Shown here: positions 1 through 6,275 of the stretch, piece by piece
Numbering within the stretch: the first letter of the stretch is position 1
Layout: every line of letters begins with the position of its first letter
Assembly (NCBI GenBank): GCA_023136305.1
Contig: JAGLSF010000041.1
Span: 1 to 11,445 of the forward strand
DNA: 11,445 nucleotides
Reading direction: 5' to 3'
Source of the DNA: Spirochaetota bacterium
GTDB lineage: Bacteria > Spirochaetota > B62-G9 > DRHN01
The notes under the pieces: generated by a model
Told to the model about the DNA's origin: nothing
The model's database searches: none
Seen by the model: the letters and a program-made list of their open reading frames with translations, nothing else
Translations under genes and position numbers: made by a program

Positions 1-129
1 CTCCCTCTTGAACACATCCTCGGGCTTATGACTGCAGCAGGCGTCGATCTTTTCGAGATTCCAGGCCTCCGGATAGAATCCTTCAAACAGAGAACCCTTT
101 ACCGTTGACAGCAGGTCGATCTTATCCAT
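1..129 (-). CDS. N-terminal fragment of an unrecognised protein, last gene of the sugar ABC operon
   Basis: Only the first 43 codons are in the window; the gene continues past base 1. It begins MDKIDLLSTVKGSLFEGFY and has no signal peptide or membrane segment, so the visible part looks cytoplasmic. The start is supported by a strong Shine-Dalgarno sequence, AAGGAGT, just upstream (about 131-139 read on the minus strand). It lies 96 nt after the permease stop in the same direction, with no clear terminator between, so it probably belongs to the transporter operon. Position suggests a catabolic enzyme for the imported sugar, such as a sugar-phosphate isomerase or aldolase, but no diagnostic motif is visible and the family is not recognised. 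Confidence 0.6.
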   Translation of the reverse strand, partial: MDKIDLLSTVKGSLFEGFYPEAWNLEKIDACCSHKPEDVFKRE

Positions 130-225
130 AGGTACTCCTTCTTGAAATTATCACTTTTCGTCCCGAATGAGCGGATTTTAACCCCACGTCAGAATCCTGC
201 ATAGGGTACCGGTTGCATTGCAGCT

Positions 226-1227
226 CTAGGTTCTTTCCCCCGTGAGGTGGCTGACGGTCACTGCGGCTATGATGATAGTGCCAATCACCACGTCCCGCAC
301 ATATGGGTTCACGTTCATGATGATCAGGGCGTTCCCCAACAGGCCGATGAGAACGACGCCGAGAAAAAAGCTCAGGGCATTTCCCTTGCCGCCGGTTATG
401 GCCACACCGCCAACGATGACAGAGGCCAGGGCGTCAAGCGCGTAGGCTTCCCCGGTGGTGGCCAGTGCCGAGCCCACACGTGAAATGAGTATCAATGCGG
501 CCAGAGCGTTCAGCAGGCCGCACACCACATAGGCCTGCAGGATTACCCTGTCGGTGTTGATACCCGACACATATGCTGCTTTTCTGTTCCCGCCGATGGC
601 GTAGAGAAATCGCCCGTAACGCAGGTACTTCAGGATGACGTGTGTCAGCAGGACGGCGCTGAGGAAGAAGAGTATGGGAACGGGGATGTAGTTCAATAGC
701 CTGCTTCTGCCCAGCCACTCGAACCGTCCGAACAGCATGTACGAAGCACCTCCGCTCACGAGCAGGGCAATGCCCTTGTATACCGAACCGAAGCCGAGGG
801 TAATGATGAAGGAGGTTACCCGGGATTTGATCACAACGATCCCATTTATAATACCCATCACAAATCCGACGGCAAAGGACACAATGAATGCCAGGGGAAT
901 GGCAAGTGGTTGAAGCCACGCATTGGGTGCATCAGGCGCTATGCCCCCGGCGTGTTGTATGATGCCGGCTAGTATAATACCGATAAGTGAAACCTGGGCT
1001 CCCACCGAGATATCGATGTGACCGGAAACGAGGAGCATCCCCACGCCGCATGCTACGATTCCCAGGACCGAAATCTGCTGAAATATATTGATGATATTTG
1101 TAATGCGCAGAAATCTTGGGTTTACGATCGTTGCCACGATGGCGACCACGACGATCATGATAATCAGCATGGTGGACTGATTAATCCTCTTTCCTCGTCC
1201 CTCTTTGGTAAATGCTTTGATCTTCAT
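226..1227 (-). CDS. Sugar ABC transporter permease (RbsC/BPD_transp_2 family)
   Basis: Inner-membrane channel subunit of a carbohydrate ABC importer, 333 aa, the usual length for RbsC/XylH/MglC-type permeases. The sequence is a succession of hydrophobic helices after a short basic cytoplasmic N-terminus (first helix about residues 19-36). Family landmarks are present: GHIDISVG at 69-76, matching the GGIDLSVG element of these permeases; the AIGGNRKAA loop at about 210-218, the cytoplasmic contact region for the ATPase; and the glycine-rich GGVAITGGKG at about 273-282. The gene starts 2 nt after the ATPase stop, and its ribosome-binding site (AAAGGA) lies inside the end of the ATPase gene, so translation is probably coupled. 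Substrate cannot be read from sequence; ribose, xylose, galactose or a related sugar are all possible. Confidence 0.95.
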   Translation of the reverse strand: MKIKAFTKEGRGKRINQSTMLIIMIVVVAIVATIVNPRFLRITNIINIFQQISVLGIVACGVGMLLVSGHIDISVGAQVSLIGIILAGIIQHAGGIAPDAPNAWLQPLAIPLAFIVSFAVGFVMGIINGIVVIKSRVTSFIITLGFGSVYKGIALLVSGGASYMLFGRFEWLGRSRLLNYIPVPILFFLSAVLLTHVILKYLRYGRFLYAIGGNRKAAYVSGINTDRVILQAYVVCGLLNALAALILISRVGSALATTGEAYALDALASVIVGGVAITGGKGNALSFFLGVVLIGLLGNALIIMNVNPYVRDVVIGTIIIAAVTVSHLTGERT

Positions 1228-1229
1228 CT

Positions 1230-2738
1230 TCAGTCCTTTTGGCCAACACCCATGGAATATTTTAAGATGTTCTCCTCGGTGATCTCGTCACCATCCAGTA
1301 TGGCCACGAGCCTGCCAAGCCTCATGATACCCACCCGGTCGCACACCGAGATGAGCTCCGGATCATCGGAGGATATCATGATGATTATCTTACCCCTCCT
1401 GGCCAGGTCATCCATCAAAGCGTAAATCTCGCTCTTGCTGCCCACATCGATACCCACCGTGGGTTCATCGAATATGAGAATTTCAGCCTCCGCATAGAGC
1501 CACTTGGCGAGCACGACCTTCTGTTGATTCCCCCCGCTCAGGTTGACCACAAGCTGGGATATGCTAGGTGTAATCACGCTGAGCTGTTTGGATATGTTTT
1601 CGGTTTCCACCCGTTCTCTCGTCAGGTTCATGAACTCGCCCCTACTTTTTGCAAAACGGACCAGGCTTACATTCTCGAAGATGGGGCGTATGATCACAAG
1701 GCCGTTGTCCTTCCGGTCTTCAGTGAGCAGTCCGATTCCCTTCCCGATGGCATCATGGGGATCGGAGGGTGTGACATCGCTGCCGCAATACATAAGGCTT
1801 CCCGAATCCTTCTCATCCAGACCGAAGATCATGCGGGCAAGCTCAGTCCTTCCCGCTCCCACAAGACCGCCAATGCCGAATATCTCTCCCTTTCGCACCG
1901 AAAAGGAGACATGCTCCACCAGGCCTTCTCGATGGTAATCATGTATCTCGAGTGTTTCTGTCACCGAGTCAAGCCCCTCGATGGAGCTTCTGGTAATAAG
2001 GGACATGGTCGATTTCCCGATCATCTCCTGAACAATCGTGTTCATGTCCGTTTCCTTCACGGTGTGGGTATTGATTCTCCTTCCGTCCTTGAAGATAGTA
2101 ACCCGGTCACAGATCTCGAATATCTCGCCCAGGTGATGAGAGATATATATGACACTGAGGCCCTTCTGCGTGTACCTGCGGACGATTTCGAAGAGTATGC
2201 CCTTGCCCTTGGTATCCAGGGCCGCAGTCGGCTCGTCGAGGATGAGAATCCTTGCCTTTCTCGAAAAGGCCTTTGCAATGCTGATCAGTTTCTTCTGTAC
2301 GGGGGTCAGTTCGGTAAGTTTCGTACCGGCTGGAATATCAATACCCAGTTCTTCAAAAAGTGCCTCAGCGGCCTCGATGCAGGTGGCAAGCTTGACGAAC
2401 CCGAAACGGGTTTTCGGCAGATTGTAGAGATAGATATTCTCCGCCACAGACAACTCTTCGACAAGCTGGTTCTCCTGATGCACGGTCTGTATACCTATCT
2501 CGATGGAGGCAGACGGGTCGAGATGGGTGTATTCCTCCCCCTCAAGGGTAATCTTCCCTGAATCAGGCTTTATGGAACCCGCAATGATCTCGATGAAGGT
2601 GGATTTTCCCGCCCCATTCTGTCCGACAAGGGCCTGCACCTCCCCGTAGCGCAAATCAAAATCAACCGCATCAAGCGCCTGTACGCCGGGGTAACTCTTG
2701 TTTACCTCTACAGCTTCGAGGATGTTTTTTGTTTGCAA
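1230..2738 (-). CDS. Sugar ABC transporter double ATP-binding protein (RbsA/MglA/XylG type)
   Basis: Energises the sugar importer at the cytoplasmic face of the membrane. The 502 aa form two ATPase domains in tandem, as usual for this family. Domain 1 has Walker A GQNGAGKST (39-47), Q-loop Gln88, a degenerate signature LTPVQ (144-148), Walker B ILILDEP (164-170) and H-loop His201. Domain 2 has the family's degenerate P-loop GLVGAGRTEL (291-300), a good LSGGNQQ signature (400-406) and FDEP (423-426). Degenerate elements of this sort are normal in RbsA-like proteins. The start is TTG at 2738, with an AGGGG ribosome-binding site 6 nt upstream; a nearby ATG at 2743 is out of frame. It sits between the binding-protein gene (115-nt gap with a hairpin) and the permease (2-nt gap). 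Confidence 0.95.
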   Translation of the reverse strand: MQTKNILEAVEVNKSYPGVQALDAVDFDLRYGEVQALVGQNGAGKSTFIEIIAGSIKPDSGKITLEGEEYTHLDPSASIEIGIQTVHQENQLVEELSVAENIYLYNLPKTRFGFVKLATCIEAAEALFEELGIDIPAGTKLTELTPVQKKLISIAKAFSRKARILILDEPTAALDTKGKGILFEIVRRYTQKGLSVIYISHHLGEIFEICDRVTIFKDGRRINTHTVKETDMNTIVQEMIGKSTMSLITRSSIEGLDSVTETLEIHDYHREGLVEHVSFSVRKGEIFGIGGLVGAGRTELARMIFGLDEKDSGSLMYCGSDVTPSDPHDAIGKGIGLLTEDRKDNGLVIIRPIFENVSLVRFAKSRGEFMNLTRERVETENISKQLSVITPSISQLVVNLSGGNQQKVVLAKWLYAEAEILIFDEPTVGIDVGSKSEIYALMDDLARRGKIIIMISSDDPELISVCDRVGIMRLGRLVAILDGDEITEENILKYSMGVGQKD

Positions 2739-2794
2739 CCCATTCCCCTGATTTCAATGAATTATATGATGTAGTACATGCGGATAAAAATCAA

Positions 2795-2823
2795 GGGGTC
2801 TCTTCCATCAAGAGAGAGACCCC
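2795..2823 (-). terminator. Intercistronic hairpin between binding protein and ATPase genes
   Basis: A perfect 9-bp stem (arms 2795-2803 and 2815-2823, GGGGTCTCT/AGAGACCCC) with an 11-nt loop. Read on the minus strand it is followed by TTGATTTTTA, a weak U-rich tract. It lies 31 nt after the binding-protein stop codon. In sugar ABC operons, such elements commonly give partial termination or stabilise the upstream mRNA, so that the binding protein is made in excess over the membrane parts. The structure is seen; the function is inferred. Confidence 0.7.
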
Positions 2824-2853
2824 CGAATACGCTACTTGGACATAAAACAGAAA

Positions 2854-3885
2854 TTACATGCTTCGAAGTTCCGGCTTGTATTTACCGGTTTTCACGAACT
2901 CGTCGACCACGGGAAACCAGCTCTCATCCACATCCCAGGGAATCAGGAGTTCTTCCCAGTTGTCACTGTTGACCCATACGATCGGAGAGTAGCTCTTCTT
3001 CTGATAGGGTTCGCCCTTCAGATAGTTGATGAGGTTCTTGGCGCAGATCATGCCGTGGAGACCGGGAGAAAGGCTCAAGGCATAATCCAGATCGCCCTTC
3101 TTAAAGTTTTCGATGTCCATGGGGCCGCCGTTGACGGTCACGATGGCGACGTCGTTCAGGTTCACGTTCTCTTCCTTGAGTCCCTGAATGATACCATCGG
3201 TGATCTCCTGGCAGGCGCCGATCGCGACGTTGAACTCAACACCTGACTGCACGAGGGTTTTGGTAATATCCAGAGAGGGTGCGGTTGCATAGTTACCGTA
3301 CTGCACATCAGTGGCAAGACCAATTCCATCCAACCCGGCGATCTTTTCCTCGAAGCCCTGAATGCCCTGCATAACCGGCGGGGTGCCGGCAAATCCCTGT
3401 ATCCAGATGACCTTGAGATCGCCCGACACATCGGTCCGTATACTCTCGGCAACGGTGTGATAGATCTCAAACCAGTTGAAGTCGACATCTGCAAAGGGCT
3501 TCCCTTTGCCGTCAGCAATGCCGCTCTCGGTGATCTGAATCGGTATGCCCGCCTCGTTTGCCAGGCGGCTGGAGTACTCGGCAGCAGCAGGGCTGACCGA
3601 GGTGATGTTCATGCCGTCGACGCCCAGGGTTATCAGGTTCTGGACAGCTTTGGTTTCCTCATCGGCTTTGTAGTTATTGTACTGCCAGTTGACCTTGGCA
3701 CCTTCAGCAGTCGCGACAAGCTCAAATCCCTGATGGAAAGCGGTGAACCAGCCAATCTCATAGGGAATCACAACGCCGATGGTTAATTCTTCGTCCTTCC
3801 TTCCTCTATCACTGCCGGCAAAGACAGCAACAGCAAAACTGGATAGCACAGCTATGGTGATCAGCAATACGAGAAACTTCTTCAT
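2854..3885 (-). CDS. Periplasmic sugar-binding protein of the ABC importer (Peripla_BP_4-like)
   Basis: Captures the sugar in the periplasm and delivers it to the permease. 343 aa, with a classic signal peptide: Lys2-Lys3, a hydrophobic core to about residue 20, and probable cleavage after Ala23 (AVFA before GSD). There is no lipobox Cys, so it should be a soluble periplasmic protein, suggesting a diderm cell. The mature part starts ELTIGVVIPYEIGWFTA, the first strand of a periplasmic-binding fold, followed by DEETKAVQNLITLGVDGMNI, typical of the LacI/RbsB-type sugar-binding superfamily. The ribosome-binding site GGAGGT lies just before the ATG. It is the first gene of the operon, with a promoter and an inverted repeat upstream. 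The ligand cannot be deduced; homology is to sugar binders as a group. Confidence 0.92.
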   Translation of the reverse strand: MKKFLVLLITIAVLSSFAVAVFAGSDRGRKDEELTIGVVIPYEIGWFTAFHQGFELVATAEGAKVNWQYNNYKADEETKAVQNLITLGVDGMNITSVSPAAAEYSSRLANEAGIPIQITESGIADGKGKPFADVDFNWFEIYHTVAESIRTDVSGDLKVIWIQGFAGTPPVMQGIQGFEEKIAGLDGIGLATDVQYGNYATAPSLDITKTLVQSGVEFNVAIGACQEITDGIIQGLKEENVNLNDVAIVTVNGGPMDIENFKKGDLDYALSLSPGLHGMICAKNLINYLKGEPYQKKSYSPIVWVNSDNWEELLIPWDVDESWFPVVDEFVKTGKYKPELRSM

Positions 3886-3911
3886 GATGCTACCTCCATA
3901 AAAATTTTTTT

Positions 3912-3929
3912 CGTTTCATGTCTGAAACG
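3912..3929 (-). promoter_or_regulatory. Perfect inverted repeat, likely repressor operator of the sugar operon
   Basis: CGTTTCA-TGTC-TGAAACG: two perfect 7-bp arms around a 4-bp centre, 27-44 bases before the binding-protein ATG. It would lie just downstream of the predicted transcription start (about 3950), where repressor sites commonly sit. An 18-bp palindrome is a plausible size for a LacI- or GntR-type sugar regulator. No regulator gene is visible in the window, so the protein is unknown. Confidence 0.5.
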
Positions 3930-3956
3930 GATGCAAATGCGCGATTAAAAGTAGAC

Positions 3957-3989
3957 ATTATATTAATTCCGGCTCCGACCTTTTGTCAA
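3957..3989 (-). promoter_or_regulatory. Predicted sigma-70-type promoter of the sugar ABC operon
   Basis: On the minus strand, a perfect -35 box TTGACA (3989-3984) lies upstream of an AT-rich -10 region (TTAATATAAT, 3966-3957). The perfect TATAAT (3962-3957) is 21 bp from the -35, too far for standard spacing; TAATAT, 18 bp away, is the better-spaced choice. Transcription would start near 3950, leaving a leader of about 65 nt that contains the 3912-3929 palindrome. Confidence 0.55.
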
Positions 3990-4122
3990 ATAGATTTTTG
4001 TCTCTTGCTGATTACATTCGTATCAGGTACCAATTTTGACCAATTCACTGGATAGTACACAGATCGATAACTATTTTGACTAGTGAAAGCCGCGGCAAAA
4101 TACTTCCTTTCCCCTTACTCAT

Positions 4123-4290
4123 TTGCATTCAGATCAATTTAGTGGTAAGGTGGATGAGGAATTACCGGAAAACACGAGGACTGCAATGAGCCACTTCAAG
4201 CATCGCTATGGAGCCAACTGCGCAGTACAGCTGCAGCATCCCGGCCGCCAGGCAGCCCTGCCGCGTAACCTGCATACGGCGGTACAAGAA
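4123..4290 (+). pseudogene. Remnant of an NADH:flavin oxidoreductase (old yellow enzyme) gene
   Basis: Open frame with TTG at 4123-4125. It encodes KHRYGANCAVQLQHPGRQA (about 4198-4254), which matches the conserved HKYGAK..VQLxHxGRQ strand and flavin-site region of old-yellow-enzyme family oxidoreductases, normally near residue 80-100 of a protein of 350 aa or more. Neither the proper N-terminus nor the rest of the barrel is present. The frame runs on into sequence resembling a different family (next entry), so this is a deletion scar rather than a working gene. The boundary near 4290 is approximate. The family call rests on motif recognition only; a search would confirm it. Confidence 0.55.
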
Positions 4291-4492
4291 GGCGCGGGGC
4301 TCGGCCAGGTGCTCGACGAGCACAAATTCTTCAATCCGAACAATACCTTTATCGACGAATTATCCATTGACATAGCGGGGCAGCTCACCCGCTGATCTGA
4401 ACGATCATGTCGACGACTCGGTAAACAGCCTGAAAATCTGTTTTGCCGCAGTGGAATCCTACGACACCGGCAAGGTCGTTCACTTGAAATAA
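4291..4492 (+). pseudogene. Frameshifted C-terminal remnant of a Gfo/Idh/MocA-family dehydrogenase
   Basis: The frame of the preceding fragment continues as HKFFNPNNTFIDELS and stops at TGA 4393-4395. In the next frame, after an in-frame TAG near 4376, the sequence reads RGSSPADLNDHVDDSVNSL and then CFAAVESYDTGKVVHLK, ending at TAA 4490-4492. Spliced across the shift, this follows the usual C-terminus of Gfo/Idh/MocA sugar dehydrogenases: NTFIDE, then RG.SP..L.D..DS..SL, then A.ES..TGK.V.L. The part before about 4291 belongs to another family, so a deletion appears to have fused two neighbouring catabolic genes, followed by a frameshift. It lies 5' of the sugar transporter and points the other way. 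Confidence 0.6.
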
Positions 4493-4581
4493 GGATTTCT
4501 TCATTTGATGACATACTGATCTTATTGGTTCATGTGATTACATTCACTACTCTTCCTCAACCTGCACCGTTTTTTTAGCGC

Positions 4582-4645
4582 TACCACCCGGTACAGGGTG
4601 ATAGTGAGGTGCCCCTCAAGGGTGGTACTTATGTGTGTGCCCCTC
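4582..4645. repeat. Nested inverted and direct repeats upstream of the nickel operon promoter
   Basis: An outer perfect 8-bp pair TACCACCC (4582-4589)/GGGTGGTA (4620-4627) encloses two small hairpins: CACCC (4585-4589)/GGGTG (4596-4600) and TGAGG (4605-4609)/CCTCA (4614-4618) with loop TGCC. CACCC can pair with either GGGTG copy, so the structures compete. GTGCCCCTC also occurs twice, at 4609-4617 and 4637-4645. No run of T follows, so it is not a simple terminator. It could be regulator binding sites or a structured RNA; no known riboswitch pattern was recognised. Confidence 0.4.
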
Positions 4646-4667
4646 TAGTGATTCTTTCATAATCTTG

Positions 4668-4697
4668 TTGACTGTCGGCCCAAAATCGTGCTACTAT
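4668..4697 (+). promoter_or_regulatory. Predicted promoter of the nikK-nikM-nikL operon
   Basis: TTGACT (4668-4673) and TACTAT (4692-4697) are separated by 18 bp, a good sigma-70-like arrangement with 5 and 4 of 6 consensus bases. Transcription would begin near 4704, about 50 nt before the first ATG. The -10 box lies inside the palindrome at 4686-4717, so a protein bound there would block the promoter. Confidence 0.55.
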
Positions 4698-4717
4698 TTA
4701 TGTGAAAAGTGGCACGA
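4686..4717. promoter_or_regulatory. NikR-like operator overlapping the -10 box
   Basis: TCGTGCTAC (4686-4694), 14 bp, then GTGGCACGA (4709-4717): 9-bp arms with one mismatch. The core GTGCTAC-N14-GTGGCAC resembles the GTGTTAC-N13/14-GTAACAC type of nickel-repressor site proposed for delta-proteobacterial and related NikR (recalled from comparative-genomics work). Its place over the promoter of a nickel/cobalt uptake operon fits nickel-dependent repression. No nikR gene is in the window. Confidence 0.5.
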
Positions 4718-4754
4718 CTATATGTACAGCCCCATTATGAAAGCATGAAAGACC

Positions 4755-5531
4755 ATGAAACTGTTATTCTCCCTGGTGCAAACAACCGTCATTTTCCTCA
4801 TTCTGCTGTTCGGCAGCTCTGCCTTCGCCCATTTCCAGTGTCTTATCCCCTCCGACGATATGATCATGGCTGGGGACAGCAAAGACCTGCAGCTTGACCT
4901 CATCTTCATGCATCCCTTCGAAGGCCACTATATGGACATGGTGAAACCCGTTGCCTTCGGTGTAAAGGTTCGCGGAAGAACTGAGGATTTACGTGGTACA
5001 CTGACAATGCGGAAACTGGGGGGTTTCTCTGCATGGCAAACGAATTACCGTATAAAGCGACCCGGTGATTATGTCTTTTACGTGGAACCTTCCCCCTACT
5101 TTGAACCGGCTGAACAAAGCTTCATCATTCATTACACGAAAACAGTCGTACATGCCTTCGGTCTGGAAGAGGGATGGGACGAAGAAATAGGTCTGAAGAC
5201 AGAGATCATACCGCTTACAAGGCCCTACGGTATATGGACGGGCAACGTGTTTCAGGGCATGGTGAAAGCCCATGGAAAGCCCGTCCCCTATGCCGAGGTC
5301 GAGGTCGAGTACTTCGCAGAGGGCGGCATAGAACCACCTGCCGACCCCTTCGTCACGCAGGTCATACGGGCCGATTCGAAGGGTGTGTTCACCTACGCAT
5401 GTCCGAAGGCGGGCTGGTGGGGCTTTGCCGCACTCAGCAGGGACAGGAAGAAAATCCGGCACAACGACGGGAGAGAGTACCCCGTTGAAATCGGGGCTGT
5501 ATTCTGGATACAGGTGTATGACATGCCCTGA
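4755..5531 (+). CDS. nikK: Periplasmic DUF4198 protein, NikK-like accessory of nickel/cobalt ECF uptake
   Basis: A secreted metal-uptake accessory of 258 aa. Residues 1-25 form a signal peptide (hydrophobic core 10-22) with cleavage expected after AFA, leaving His26 as the mature N-terminus (HFQCLIPSDD). An N-terminal AHF..xIPS start followed by a beta-rich domain is typical of DUF4198 proteins found beside CbiM/NikM genes. Such proteins are thought to bind nickel or cobalt in the periplasm and pass it to the ECF S-component. The C-terminal half (VFQGMVKAHGKPVPYAEVEVE onwards) resembles the Ig-like part of the family. It is the first gene after the predicted promoter and NikR-like site, with nikM 99 nt downstream. 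The ribosome-binding site is weak (GAAAG). The metal, Ni or Co, is not resolved by sequence; the operator favours Ni. Confidence 0.82.
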   Translation: MKLLFSLVQTTVIFLILLFGSSAFAHFQCLIPSDDMIMAGDSKDLQLDLIFMHPFEGHYMDMVKPVAFGVKVRGRTEDLRGTLTMRKLGGFSAWQTNYRIKRPGDYVFYVEPSPYFEPAEQSFIIHYTKTVVHAFGLEEGWDEEIGLKTEIIPLTRPYGIWTGNVFQGMVKAHGKPVPYAEVEVEYFAEGGIEPPADPFVTQVIRADSKGVFTYACPKAGWWGFAALSRDRKKIRHNDGREYPVEIGAVFWIQVYDMP

Positions 5532-5630
5532 CAAGCTGCAAGCCACAAACGGCGTGATTGTGAAGCAGATATCCCGCACAGGTTTCATCAATCCTGTCCG
5601 GATGAATGAGATAAAGAGGAGATTTCGCGC

Positions 5631-6275
5631 ATGCACATATCCGATGGTGTTCTCTCTGCGGAAGTACTCATTGCAGGTGCGGTCCTTGCTGCCGGCGGAA
5701 CTGCGGTAGGCCTTAAGAAGATGGATATGGATCAGATGCCCAGGGTCGCCGTCATGACAGCGGCTTTCTTTGTCGCCTCCCTCATCCATCTGCCCATTGG
5801 GCCGTCAAGCGTGCACCTTCTCTTTCTCGGTCTCATGGGCCTTCTCCTTGGATGGTCATGTTTTCCCGCCATACTCGTCGGGCTTCTTCTCCAATCACTT
5901 CTGTTTCAGCACGGAGGGCTCACTGTTCTTGGGGTAAACACGATAAACATGGCCCTGCCTGCAATCATCGTCTACCTCGTCTTTGGCCCCCTGGTGAGAA
6001 GAGAAGGCAACTGGCTGCCCCTGGCGGGAGCGGCATGTGCCGGAGCCTTTGCCGTTCTTCTCTCATCCCTGTGCACTGCCTTTTCGCTCCTGTTTTCCGG
6101 AGAGGAGTTCACAACCATGGCGAGGCTTATTCTCATTGCAAACCTGCCCATCATGGGAATTGAAGCTGTGATGAGTGTTTTTATTCTCTCGATCATGAGG
6201 AGGGTAAAACCGGAAATCCTGGGGGCCTCTCTCAGCGACACATTCAGAGGAGGGGAAGATGTTGCATCGAAATAG
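5631..6275 (+). CDS. nikM: CbiM/NikM, substrate-specific membrane component of a nickel/cobalt ECF transporter
   Basis: Integral membrane S-component that binds the metal ion and, with EcfT and ATPase subunits, imports it. 214 aa, about the usual size. It starts MHISDG, the hallmark of CbiM/NikM, in which the N-terminal amino group and His2 help coordinate the metal. Further conserved features are His53 (SLIHLPIG) and His62 in GPSSVHL, followed by LLLGW and several hydrophobic helices, including the QHGGLTVLGVNTINMALPA stretch typical of the family. The ATG is preceded by AGAGGAGA, a strong ribosome-binding site. It overlaps nikL by 17 bp, so the two are translationally coupled. No EcfT or EcfA gene follows in this window; they must be encoded elsewhere, or this form works alone. 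Confidence 0.93.
   Translation: MHISDGVLSAEVLIAGAVLAAGGTAVGLKKMDMDQMPRVAVMTAAFFVASLIHLPIGPSSVHLLFLGLMGLLLGWSCFPAILVGLLLQSLLFQHGGLTVLGVNTINMALPAIIVYLVFGPLVRREGNWLPLAGAACAGAFAVLLSSLCTAFSLLFSGEEFTTMARLILIANLPIMGIEAVMSVFILSIMRRVKPEILGASLSDTFRGGEDVASK

Noticed and set aside
144..148. Possible loss of function in the first ATPase domain because of the LTPVQ signature (residue numbers of the 1230-2738 gene)
   Set aside because: Degenerate signature and P-loop elements are usual in the RbsA/MglA family, so this is not evidence of decay.
1524..2561. A 345-codon plus-strand open frame
   Set aside because: It lies wholly antisense to the ABC ATPase gene, which has all expected motifs; the antisense translation shows no recognisable domain.
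4560..4754. Cobalamin or NiCo riboswitch before the nickel/cobalt genes
   Set aside because: No B12-box-like sequence and no conserved four-way-junction GGGCA-type motifs of the NiCo riboswitch were found; the palindrome over the promoter explains regulation more simply.
4989..5789. A 266-codon minus-strand open frame across nikK and the start of nikM
   Set aside because: It runs opposite two well-supported genes and the strong nikM ribosome-binding site; its translation has no recognisable family features.
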